From the NCBI RefSeq assembly GCF_030770395.1, contig NZ_CP132480.1, forward strand, positions 2,433,979 through 2,497,978: 64,000 nt of DNA. The letters run 5' to 3'. This document shows, one piece after another, positions 36,778-45,206 of this stretch. Within the stretch, counting starts at the first letter, position 1. Each line of letters opens with the position of its first letter. Both the position numbers and the translations under genes were made by a program. Below the pieces are notes generated by a model. It ran no database searches. It saw nothing but the letters and a program-made list of their open reading frames with translations, and had not been told where the DNA came from. The stretch is from Telluria beijingensis (lineage in GTDB: Bacteria > Pseudomonadota > Gammaproteobacteria > Burkholderiales > Burkholderiaceae_D).

Positions 36778-38970
36778 TCAGCGCGCGCCGGCGGCGAATT
36801 CGCGCGCCGCCAGGCGCACCGTCACCGTCTGCACCGGGGCGTCGGCCGCGGTGGCGAGGATCACGCGGTAGTCGCCGGCCGCGATCTTCCAGCGCCCGCT
36901 GGCCGCATCGAACACCGCCAGCGTGCGCGGATCGACTGCCACCGTGCTGGCGCGGCGCTCGCCGGCGTTCAGGGCCAGCTTGTCCCAGCCGCCCAGGCGC
37001 TTCGGCGCTTCCCAGCCGGCGCCGACCTTCGACACATAGACCTGCGGCACCGCCTTGCCGGCGCGTGCGCCGCTGTTCAGCGTATCGAAGCTGACGCGGA
37101 TGCCGCCATCGCCCGCTTCCGCCTTGAGGTTGGTATAGGCAAAGCTGGTGTACGACAGGCCGTGGCCGAAGGCGAACAGTGGTTTGTGGCCCTTCAGGTC
37201 GAACCATTTGTAGCCGACCGCGGCGCCTTCGATGTCGTAGTCGACGTCGAAGCGGCTGTCCTTGGGCAGGGCCAGGCCGTCGAGCTTCGGCCTTGGCAGC
37301 TGGTTCTCGGACTGCGGGAAGGTCTGCGGCAGGCGTCCCGAGGCGTCGACTTCGCCGCTCAGCACGCGCGCAATCGCTTCGCCGCCATTCGTGCCCGGAT
37401 ACCAGGCCTGGACCACGCCGGCTACCTGGTCGAGCCACGGCATGGTCACCGGGGTGCCGGTCTGCAGCACCACCACCGTGCGCGGATTGGCCTGCGCCAC
37501 CGCGGCGACCAGGGCATCCTGCCTGTTGGGCAGAGACAGGTTCGGCACGTCGTTGGCCTCGGACGTCCATTGGGTCGCGAACACCAGCACAATATCGGCG
37601 CCTGCCGCGACCTTCGCCGCCGCTGCCGGATCCTTGCCGTCATGCCAGTCGAGCTTCGCCTTGCTGCGCTTGGCCAGCGCCGCCATCGGGGAACCGGGCA
37701 GGTAGACCATCGGACCCGGCCAGGCCGCAGGACCCTCGTTCGGCACCGCCATGCCGCCGCGCGGATAGACCTGGGCCGAGCCGCCGCCCGACAGCACGCC
37801 CTTGTTGGCATGGCCGCCGATGATGGCGATCCGCTTCAGACCTTGGCTAAGGGGCAGCACATTGCCCTGGTTCTTGAGCAGCACGATGCCTTCTTCGGCA
37901 TCTTCCTGCGAGATGCGGCCATGGGCGGCGTAGTCGATCGACTTGTCCTGCACCTTGACCGGGTTGTCGAGCACCCCGTGCGCGCCCATGGCCCACAGGA
38001 TGCGCGCCACCATATCGTCCAGGCGCTTCTCGGGCACGTGGCCGTTCTGCACCGCTTCTTTCAGTGCGCCGTCGAAGTATGGCGACTTGTCGAAGGGGTA
38101 GCCGGACTGCTGGTCGAGGCCCGCCAGCGCGGCGGGGATGGTCGAGTGCACCGCGCCCCAGTCGGACATCACATAGCCTTTATAGCCCCAGTCGCCCTTG
38201 AGCACCTTGTTGAGCAGGTGGTCGTTTTCGCAGCCATACACGCCGCCGATGCGATTGTACGAGCACATGACCGAGCCCGGGTTGCCGCGCTCGATGGCGA
38301 TCTGGAAGGCCAGCAGGTCGGACATGCGGCCGGCCGCATCCTGGATTTTCACGTTCAGGTGGTTGCGGCCGGTCTCCTGGTCGTTGTAGGCATAGTGCTT
38401 GACGGTCGAGACCACGTGGTTCGACTGCACGCCGCGAATCTGCTCGCCGGCCATGATCCCGGCCAGCAGCGGGTCTTCGCCGGTGTACTCGAAGTTGCGG
38501 CCATTGCGCGGCTCGCGCGCCAGGTTGACGCTCCCGCCCAGCATCACGTTGAAGCCCGACAGGCGTGCTTCCTTGCCGATCATGGCCGCGCCCTTGAAGG
38601 CCAGTTCCGGGTTCCAGGTGGCGGCAGTGGCGATCCCCGCCGGCAGCGAGGTGCGTTCGCGCGTCTGCTTGCCCGGCTGCGAGGCGACGCCGATGCCGGC
38701 GTCGGTCAGCCACTGCGGCGTGATGCCGAGGCGTTCGATGCCCTTGATGTAGCCGGCCGATTGCACGAGGGCTTCCTTGGGCGGTACCTTGCCCTGGAAT
38801 TCGGTGCCGAACTGGCCGAACACCATGCCGATCTTTTCGTCGAGGGTCATCTGGGCCACCAGCTTTGCGGCACGTTGTTGGGCAGCGTCGGGGGCGGCCT
38901 GCGCGCACTGGACGGCGCAGGCGGCGGCGAGGGCGATGGCCCAGCGGGTGTTCGGCAAAGCTCGATGCAT
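36778..38970 (-). CDS. GH3 beta-glucosidase
   Basis: The 730-residue exported enzyme (signal MHRALPNTRWAIALAAACAV) has the GH3 two-domain fold and C-terminal FnIII-like domain. The nucleophile lies in GYVMSDWGAVHST; KHYAYNDQETGRN is the substrate-binding KH(F/Y) motif, and the C-terminal FGHGLSYTSFAYTNL is typical. It removes terminal glucose from oligosaccharides. The start at 38970 was chosen because the preceding reverse-strand sequence AAAGGAGACACAAGA has a ribosome-binding site; the frame is open further upstream as a shadow. It is downstream of the SSS symporter gene by 37 bp. Confidence 0.92.
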   Translation of the reverse strand: MHRALPNTRWAIALAAACAVQCAQAAPDAAQQRAAKLVAQMTLDEKIGMVFGQFGTEFQGKVPPKEALVQSAGYIKGIERLGITPQWLTDAGIGVASQPGKQTRERTSLPAGIATAATWNPELAFKGAAMIGKEARLSGFNVMLGGSVNLAREPRNGRNFEYTGEDPLLAGIMAGEQIRGVQSNHVVSTVKHYAYNDQETGRNHLNVKIQDAAGRMSDLLAFQIAIERGNPGSVMCSYNRIGGVYGCENDHLLNKVLKGDWGYKGYVMSDWGAVHSTIPAALAGLDQQSGYPFDKSPYFDGALKEAVQNGHVPEKRLDDMVARILWAMGAHGVLDNPVKVQDKSIDYAAHGRISQEDAEEGIVLLKNQGNVLPLSQGLKRIAIIGGHANKGVLSGGGSAQVYPRGGMAVPNEGPAAWPGPMVYLPGSPMAALAKRSKAKLDWHDGKDPAAAAKVAAGADIVLVFATQWTSEANDVPNLSLPNRQDALVAAVAQANPRTVVVLQTGTPVTMPWLDQVAGVVQAWYPGTNGGEAIARVLSGEVDASGRLPQTFPQSENQLPRPKLDGLALPKDSRFDVDYDIEGAAVGYKWFDLKGHKPLFAFGHGLSYTSFAYTNLKAEAGDGGIRVSFDTLNSGARAGKAVPQVYVSKVGAGWEAPKRLGGWDKLALNAGERRASTVAVDPRTLAVFDAASGRWKIAAGDYRVILATAADAPVQTVTVRLAAREFAAGAR

Positions 38971-39007
38971 TCTTGTGTCTCCTTTATTGTATTGATTGCG
39001 GGCCAGG

Positions 39008-40687
39008 CTACCACCAGGCCGCGTAGATGGCCACCAGCGCCAGGCAGATGATGACCGAACCGATCGCGAAGCCCGGCTGCACCTTGAACATGCGGGCGTC
39101 GACCTCGATGCGCTTGTCAGCTTCAGCGGCAGTCTTCGGGAACAGCTTGCTGATGACGACCATGCCGACGATGACCGCCACGAACACGATGCCCATCCGG
39201 TCCAGGAACGGGATCTCGTACACGCCGGCTGCATTCGGCACGGCGAAACCGATCGGCGCCAGGAACGACAGGTCCATGATCCCGGGCAGGAACTTGAGGA
39301 TCAGCGAGCCGACGAAGCCGCCGATGGTGGCGAACATCGCCGCCGCAGCCGTCGCCGGCCGCCAGAAGAAGCCCATCAGGAACATGGCCAGGATGCCGGG
39401 CGAGACGAAGCCGGTGTATTCCTGCACGTACTGGAAGCCGCCCTTCTTGTCGATGCCCATGAAGGGCGCGATCAGCACCGCCAGCACCATCGCCACCACC
39501 ACCGTCACGCGTCCGATCCACACCATGCGGGTTTCGGACACGTTAGGGTTGACCAGCTTCTTGTGGATGTCGAAGGTATAGATGGTGGCGATGCTGTTGG
39601 CCTTGCCGGCCAGCGAGGCCACTACCGCCGCCGTCAGGGCGGCGAACGCGATGCCTTTCAGCCCGGCGGGCAGGAAGGTGAGCAGCACCGGATAGGCGCG
39701 GTCGGGATTGAGCGCGTCGCCGCTGCCCATGGCCCCGCCCAGCGCGCCTTGCTGGTGCAGCACGAAGGCCGCGATCCCCGGCACCACCACGATCACCGGC
39801 ATCAGGAGCTTGAGGAAGGCGGCGAACAGGATGCCCTTGCGCGCCGTGTGCAGGTCTGCTCCAAGCGCGCGCTGGATGATGTACTGGTTGCAGCCCCAGT
39901 AATTGAGGTTCACGATCATCATGCCGCCGATCAGGATCGAGATGCCTGGCAGGTCGAGGTAATTCGGGTTATCGCGCTCGAACACCATGTCGAAATGGCC
40001 GGGCGCGACGCCCAGCAGGTGGTTGAAACCGTCCATCGCGCCGCCGCCGCCATTGTTGGCCGCGACCATGTCGAGCGCGAGCCAGGTGGTGACCAGGCCG
40101 CCCAGCACCAGGCAGAACACCTGGATCACGTCGGTGTAGCCGATCACCTTCATGCCGCCCAGGGTGATGATGGCCGCGAATACGGCGAGGAACAGCATGC
40201 AGGTCCAGACATCGATGCCGGCGATGGCGCCAATGGCCAGCGCGCCGAGGTACAGGATCGAGGTCAGGTTCACCACCACGTACAGCGACAGCCAGAACAC
40301 CGCCATGATGGTCGACACGCTGCCGCTGTAGCGCTGCTCGAGGAATTGCGGCATGGTGTAGATGCGGTTCTTGCGGTACACCGGCATGAAGAACACGGCC
40401 ACCAGGATCAGGGTGAAGGCCGCCATCAGCTCATAAACTGCGATCGCCATGCCCATCCTGAACCCCGAGCCGCTCATGCCGATGAACTGTTCGGCCGAGA
40501 TGTTCGAGGCGATCATCGAGGCGCCGATGGCCCACCAGGTGAGGGAGCCCTCGGCCAAAAAGTAATCGTGCGAGGCCGATGTGGAGCGCTGCTTGCGCCG
40601 GTACACCCACAAGCCGTAGCCGGCGACGACGAGAAAATAAACGAAGAAAACGAAGGTATCGAGCGACGAGAAAGTCGAGTTCTGCAT
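39008..40687 (-). CDS. Sodium:solute symporter (SSS family), sugar transporter
   Basis: The 559-residue integral membrane protein has about 14 helices and family signatures such as AEGSLTWWAIGASMIASNIS, EQFIGMSGSGF, and GFVSPGILAMFLMGFFWRPA. It resembles SGLT-type bacterial sugar symporters. In this operon it likely takes up glucose, galactose or short oligosaccharides released from xyloglucan, across the inner membrane with sodium. It lies between the TonB receptor (75-bp gap) and GH3 genes. Confidence 0.9.
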   Translation of the reverse strand: MQNSTFSSLDTFVFFVYFLVVAGYGLWVYRRKQRSTSASHDYFLAEGSLTWWAIGASMIASNISAEQFIGMSGSGFRMGMAIAVYELMAAFTLILVAVFFMPVYRKNRIYTMPQFLEQRYSGSVSTIMAVFWLSLYVVVNLTSILYLGALAIGAIAGIDVWTCMLFLAVFAAIITLGGMKVIGYTDVIQVFCLVLGGLVTTWLALDMVAANNGGGGAMDGFNHLLGVAPGHFDMVFERDNPNYLDLPGISILIGGMMIVNLNYWGCNQYIIQRALGADLHTARKGILFAAFLKLLMPVIVVVPGIAAFVLHQQGALGGAMGSGDALNPDRAYPVLLTFLPAGLKGIAFAALTAAVVASLAGKANSIATIYTFDIHKKLVNPNVSETRMVWIGRVTVVVAMVLAVLIAPFMGIDKKGGFQYVQEYTGFVSPGILAMFLMGFFWRPATAAAAMFATIGGFVGSLILKFLPGIMDLSFLAPIGFAVPNAAGVYEIPFLDRMGIVFVAVIVGMVVISKLFPKTAAEADKRIEVDARMFKVQPGFAIGSVIICLALVAIYAAWW

Positions 40688-40762
40688 GAATCCAGTCCTG
40701 GGATAACGAAACGCGCGCCGGCCGCGCCGTCCACAAGGGCGGCGCGGCCGGCGCGAGACAGC

Positions 40763-43700
40763 TTAGAACGACACGCCGAGACGCACGCTGTAGCGCGGCC
40801 CCGTCACGAACCATGCACGTCCCTTGTCGCCGACGTGGTGGGTCATGATCTGCTTGTACTTGGCATCGGTCAAGTTTTGCGCCTGGAAGTCGATGCGGTA
40901 GTTGTCGTTGAACTTGTAGCTGATGCCGCCATCGAGCTGGCCATAGTCGTCGGCCCAGATCGGCAAGCCCCAGGCGACCACGCTCTGGCCGAAGGTCGGG
41001 CTGTCCGGATTGGTGTCGACGCCGTTGGTGCCGTTGGTGCCGTTATTGTTGTTGCCCAGCAGGCTCTTCGAACGCCAGCTCCAGGCCAGGCGCGCCGACC
41101 ATCCAGCCTTGTCGTACAGCAGCGCGAAGTTGTACGAGTTGCGCGACATGTACTCGAGCGGCAGGTCGCCGAAGCTGCGGCCGTCGGTGTCGCAACCGTT
41201 CAGGTTCAGGTTGAGGTTGGCCGCATTATTGCCCGCGCCGCACCACGGCGAGAACACCGGGGTGTACAGGTCGCGCTTGGTCTTGACGTGGGTGTAGTTG
41301 GCCTGGATCCCGAAGCCCGACAGCCATCCCGGCAGGCGGTCGTAGTACTGCTGGTAGGCCAGCTCGATGCCGCGCGCGCTGCCGCGGGCGCCATTCACCG
41401 GTGTCGCCACATTGAAATCGATTACACGACCGGTCGAGTCAGTCAGCTGATAGAACGAGCTCTGCTTGATGATGATGTCCCGCAGGCGCTTGTCGAACAA
41501 GGCCATCGTGAACGAGCCGGCCGGTGCGAAATACCATTCCGCGGTCAGGTCGATATTGCGCGAGGTGACGGGACGCAGGTTCGGATTGCCGATCGCTTCG
41601 CCGGTATGGCCGACCGAGGTCACGTTGGTCACTTGCTCGGCGCCGTTGCCGGTGGTCGTGCTGGTGACGTTCTGGCTCAGGGTCGTGTAGGCCTGCAGCT
41701 GGTCGAAGTTCGGGCGCGACATGCCCTTGCCGAGCGCGAAGCGGAACTGCAGCTCGTCGCTGGCTTTCAGGCGCAGGTTAAGGCTCGGCAGCCAGTTGTG
41801 GTAGCCGTTGTCGTAGTCTTCCCTGGCCGCGAACGGCGCGATGACCGGCACCGGCAGGCCGGTGGTGCCGCCTGGCGGGATGGTGAAGGTCGAGTTGTAG
41901 ACCGTGTAACCATACGATTTGGAATCGGTCTTCACGTAGCGCAGGCCCACATTGCCGTCGACCGGGAAGCGCAGTTCGTCGAAGGCGAAGCGCAGCTGGC
42001 CGTACAGCGCCTTGGTTTTCTCGGCCTGCTCGTTGTCGCCGGACGGGTTGGCTTCGCCGAAGGCGGCCGGTTTCCAGGGCGCGCAGCTGTTGCCGGCTTC
42101 GGCGCACAGGATGTCGTGGAAGCCGTGCAACTGGGCGTAGGTGCCGGGGTAGCCCGCGGTGACCGAGCGCGCCGGGAAGATGATCGCCGGGACGCTGGCG
42201 TCGCCGTTGAAGAAGTTCTTGAACTGGTTGACCGTGGTCGCTGCCTGGAAGCGTGGATCGCTCAGGTAGGCCAGGTTATTGATCTGCCACGGCATCATCC
42301 AGCGCTGCGAGATGCCGACCCAGTTGAAGCTCGGATTCGAGTTGATGGTCTTGGCATCGCGGTCGGTCAGGCGCACGCCGATGCGCAGGTCACGCAGGAA
42401 GGAGTGGTCGAAGTCGTACTTGACGTCGCCTTTCCACGCCTTCTGCTCGGCGACGCTGCGGTCGAGGTGCTCCATCGAGAACGCCCAGAAGAAGTTCTTC
42501 GGATCGCTCATCGCCGCCGCCTGGGCCGGATTGAAGGTGATCTGCGGCAGGCTGCCGCGCAGGTCCAGGTTCAGCTCGGGCATCAGGGTGCCGAGCGCCA
42601 CGGTCGAGTCGAAGCTTTCCGAGCGCGCCTTCACGTGCTGGTAGTCCGAGGTGAACGTCCACCGGTCGCTCGGCTTCCACTCGATGTTCCAGGCGATGTC
42701 GGTGGTGGTCGAATCGCGGGTGGCGGTGCGGGCGTTGTTGGCGTACTCGATGCTGCCGGCGGTCGGGTTGGTGATGGTGCCGCTCAGGAAGGCGCCATTG
42801 TTGTCGTACACGCCGTTGGTCACGCGCAGCTGGGTCGGATTGCCCTCGGCCGAGAACAGCGCATTCTCGTCCCACTGCATATCGTACTTGGAACGGAACC
42901 AGGTCAGGTGGCTGCGCAGGGTATTGTCCTTCTTCCACTGCAGTGCGCCGTAGGTGCCCTGGCGCTTGCGGTCGAAGTCGAGCGTGCGCCATTGCGCGCC
43001 TTTCGGAATCCAGACCGTGCGGCCCGGTTCGGCGCCGGCCACTGGATAATACGGTTCGACCTGGAAGGCGTCGGTGCGGGTCGCGCTCTGCGAGCTGGCG
43101 AAGTTGACCAGGGCGCCAATCTCGCCGATGCCGGTCTTCCAGCGGTTCGAATACAGGATCGAGCCGGCCGGATCGGCCTTGCCCTTCTTGAGTTCGGAAT
43201 ACGTGCCTTCGACGCTGCCCGAGATGCGCTGGCCCTTGATATCGAAGGGCAGCGCGGTGCGCAGGTTGACCAGGCCCGAGATGCCGCCTTCGATCTGTTC
43301 CGCCGAAGGGTTCTTGTAGACGTCGACCCCGGCCATCAGCTCGGGCGGCACGTCCTCGAAGTTCAGCGCGCGACCGCCGGTGGACGAGAACGAATCGCGG
43401 CCGTTCAATTCGGAGCGTACCCAGCTCAGGCCACGGATCGACACGCCCGAGCCTTCGACCGAGAAGTGCTCGGGGTCGCTGCGCGACATGGTGCGGTCGA
43501 TGGTCACGCCCGGCACGCGCTGCAGCACTTCGGTGATGGATTTGTCGGGGAGCTTGCCGATGTCGTCGGCGACGATCGAATCGACCACCTCGTCGGAGTT
43601 CTTCTTCAGCTTCTGTGCGCTGTCGAGCGCGGCGCGCTGGCCGGTCACCGTGACCACCTGGGTGGCGCCGGTGGCGGGGGTGGCGCTCGTTGCCGGCGCA

Positions 43701-43780
43701 GCTTCCTGCGCAAACGCGGCGGATAGCCAGCACAGGTGTGCGACGCCCACGGCAATGGCCGACTTGTTCAACTGTCTCAT
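40763..43780 (-). CDS. TonB-dependent receptor, probable xyloglucan oligosaccharide transporter
   Basis: The 1005-residue outer-membrane protein has a signal peptide (MRQLNKSAIAVGVAHLCWLS), a TonB-box-like TQVVTVTGQR, a plug domain with LQRVPGVTIDRTMSR and DVYKNPSAEQIEGGISGLVN, and a long beta-barrel ending in an aromatic residue (RYSVRLGVSF). It is of the Xanthomonas/Caulobacter-type carbohydrate receptor family. The first gene of the operon with an SSS symporter, GH3, AraC regulator and GH39. The start at 43780 is preceded by GGAGACACAATAT. Specificity for xyloglucan fragments is inferred from context. Confidence 0.93.
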   Translation of the reverse strand: MRQLNKSAIAVGVAHLCWLSAAFAQEAAPATSATPATGATQVVTVTGQRAALDSAQKLKKNSDEVVDSIVADDIGKLPDKSITEVLQRVPGVTIDRTMSRSDPEHFSVEGSGVSIRGLSWVRSELNGRDSFSSTGGRALNFEDVPPELMAGVDVYKNPSAEQIEGGISGLVNLRTALPFDIKGQRISGSVEGTYSELKKGKADPAGSILYSNRWKTGIGEIGALVNFASSQSATRTDAFQVEPYYPVAGAEPGRTVWIPKGAQWRTLDFDRKRQGTYGALQWKKDNTLRSHLTWFRSKYDMQWDENALFSAEGNPTQLRVTNGVYDNNGAFLSGTITNPTAGSIEYANNARTATRDSTTTDIAWNIEWKPSDRWTFTSDYQHVKARSESFDSTVALGTLMPELNLDLRGSLPQITFNPAQAAAMSDPKNFFWAFSMEHLDRSVAEQKAWKGDVKYDFDHSFLRDLRIGVRLTDRDAKTINSNPSFNWVGISQRWMMPWQINNLAYLSDPRFQAATTVNQFKNFFNGDASVPAIIFPARSVTAGYPGTYAQLHGFHDILCAEAGNSCAPWKPAAFGEANPSGDNEQAEKTKALYGQLRFAFDELRFPVDGNVGLRYVKTDSKSYGYTVYNSTFTIPPGGTTGLPVPVIAPFAAREDYDNGYHNWLPSLNLRLKASDELQFRFALGKGMSRPNFDQLQAYTTLSQNVTSTTTGNGAEQVTNVTSVGHTGEAIGNPNLRPVTSRNIDLTAEWYFAPAGSFTMALFDKRLRDIIIKQSSFYQLTDSTGRVIDFNVATPVNGARGSARGIELAYQQYYDRLPGWLSGFGIQANYTHVKTKRDLYTPVFSPWCGAGNNAANLNLNLNGCDTDGRSFGDLPLEYMSRNSYNFALLYDKAGWSARLAWSWRSKSLLGNNNNGTNGTNGVDTNPDSPTFGQSVVAWGLPIWADDYGQLDGGISYKFNDNYRIDFQAQNLTDAKYKQIMTHHVGDKGRAWFVTGPRYSVRLGVSF

Positions 43781-44019
43781 ATTGTGTCTCCGTTTTTGTT
43801 CGAAGAACCCATCTACGGGGTTCCTTCCTCGGGTCTGCGGTCGGCAGGCGCCGTGATCAGGGGCGTCAGTACAACCTGTCAGTAAATATAACACCGAATG
43901 TTTGGCGCAATCATTGGGTTTTTGAGGCTTTCGGTGAATATTTATTGATAATGTTGTATTTCGATGAAATCGTTATCATCACCCGGCCTGCATGACCGCG
44001 CCAAACCCGTCGCGGAACT
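43781..44019. other. AT-rich intergenic region upstream of the TonB receptor gene
   Basis: This 239-bp gap is much richer in A and T than the rest of the window, especially 43880-43990, and should hold the promoter of the leftward operon. On the reverse strand TTGCGC and TATTTA, 16 bp apart, form a possible sigma-70 promoter. No palindrome like the LacI motif was found. Confidence 0.4.
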
Positions 44020-44577
44020 GTGCGGACGACCAACTGCCTAACGGCGACAGGCCGGCTGCTGCCGCAGTTCAAGAATGCCGAGCTCGCTTCAAGCGAGGGG
44101 CGGGCGGCGCTGGAAGGGGGCGCCGCCGACGTCCTGCAGCTGACCGGCATCAGCGGCACCTCGGGCGGGGCCATCAGCGCCTTGCTCGCCTGGTACGGCT
44201 ACCTGCTGGGCGGCGCCGAGGCCGCCAGGACCAGGCTCGAGCGCTTCTGGGTAGCCAATTGCGCGACCAGGCCGGGCGAGCGCCTGCTGAACGACGTCGG
44301 CCAATGGGTCGGCAGCATGGCCCAGGTCGACCTCAAGCTGAGTCCCTATCTGTGTCCGCTGCGCGAGATCAGCCTGGTGCGAATGAAGGGCTCGACGCTA
44401 TTGCGGCGGGTGGAAGACGGCTGGCAACTGGCAGAGACGCGGCTGCTCAACGTCGAGCAGAGGAGGGCGCCAGACGCCGCAGAGGAGGCCGGCGCCGGGG
44501 TGGCGGCGGACGAGCGGCCACCAGCTCGTCGGCACCCGGGCCAGCACAAGGGCGATGGCGGCATGTCGCTGCATTGA
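44020..44577 (+). pseudogene. Patatin-like phospholipase remnant
   Basis: A 185-codon frame contains LTGISGTSGGAISALLAWYG followed by a helix and FWVANCATRPGERLL and SPYLCPLREI, as in bacterial patatin-like phospholipases where GxSxG bears the nucleophile. The conserved N-terminal GGGxRG strand and the second half, including the catalytic Asp-Gly, are missing, and the last 40 residues are low-complexity (Ala/Gly/Arg-rich). No good start or ribosome-binding site is visible. It therefore looks like a decayed gene beside an AT-rich gap. Confidence 0.5.
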
Positions 44578-44720
44578 GCAGTCGACAACGGCAGGCGGAC
44601 GGCGCTTCGATTGAATCCTACTGTCACGCAGTGGCGGGGGCTATTGCGTAAAATACTTATTTGTAGTGTTCATCAATTCATATATATTTCTTATATATCT
44701 CAAGGTCAACGGATATTGCA

Positions 44721-45074
44721 ATGCACAATACCTCATATACCACGAAGCGCACCTTGCTGAGCGCGGCCACGCTGGCCGCCGTGCTCGCCTTGTCGGCTTG
44801 CAACAAGAAGGCCGACGTCGAGGCGTCGCCGGCGCCGACCGATCCGGCGTCGCCTGCCGCAGTTGCTGCACAGAATCCCGATCCGCATGCCGCGATCGTC
44901 ACCGAACCGACCAGCTCGCCGGACACGATTCCGGGCACCGGTCCTGCCGAAGGCGGCACGGCGATTGGCGGCGTGGTCGCGAACCAGGGGACGGACAAGC
45001 CGCGCGACACCGGCGCTTCGGAACCGACCAGTGGCGATGGCGCCACGCAGGAATCGACGCCGCCGGCCAAGTAA
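44721..45074 (+). CDS. Small putative lipoprotein
   Basis: A 117-residue protein with a lipoprotein signal peptide (lipobox LSAC; Cys27) and then a disordered, Pro/Thr/Ser/Asp-rich chain (DVEASPAPTDPASPAAVAAQ). No domain is recognised. A long AT-rich stretch at 44645-44705 before the ATG probably holds the promoter. It ends 132 bp before fdnG and there is no evidence that it takes part in formate metabolism. Confidence 0.7.
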   Translation: MHNTSYTTKRTLLSAATLAAVLALSACNKKADVEASPAPTDPASPAAVAAQNPDPHAAIVTEPTSSPDTIPGTGPAEGGTAIGGVVANQGTDKPRDTGASEPTSGDGATQESTPPAK

Positions 45075-45206
45075 CACGGCCGCTGGCGTAGCAGGAGCGC
45101 AGGCCGCCTGGCGGCGGCAGCGTGGCAACAGGACAGCATGCCGGGGCATCGACCCCGGCAGGGTCTATTGCGACGTGCGCAATCCATCACTAGTAGGAGA
45201 AACCAG

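Noticed and set aside
38996..43726. Open frame of more than 1500 codons on the forward strand over the SSS symporter and TonB receptor genes
   Set aside because: It is rich in Arg, His and Gly and runs opposite two clear genes; no ribosome-binding site or domain.
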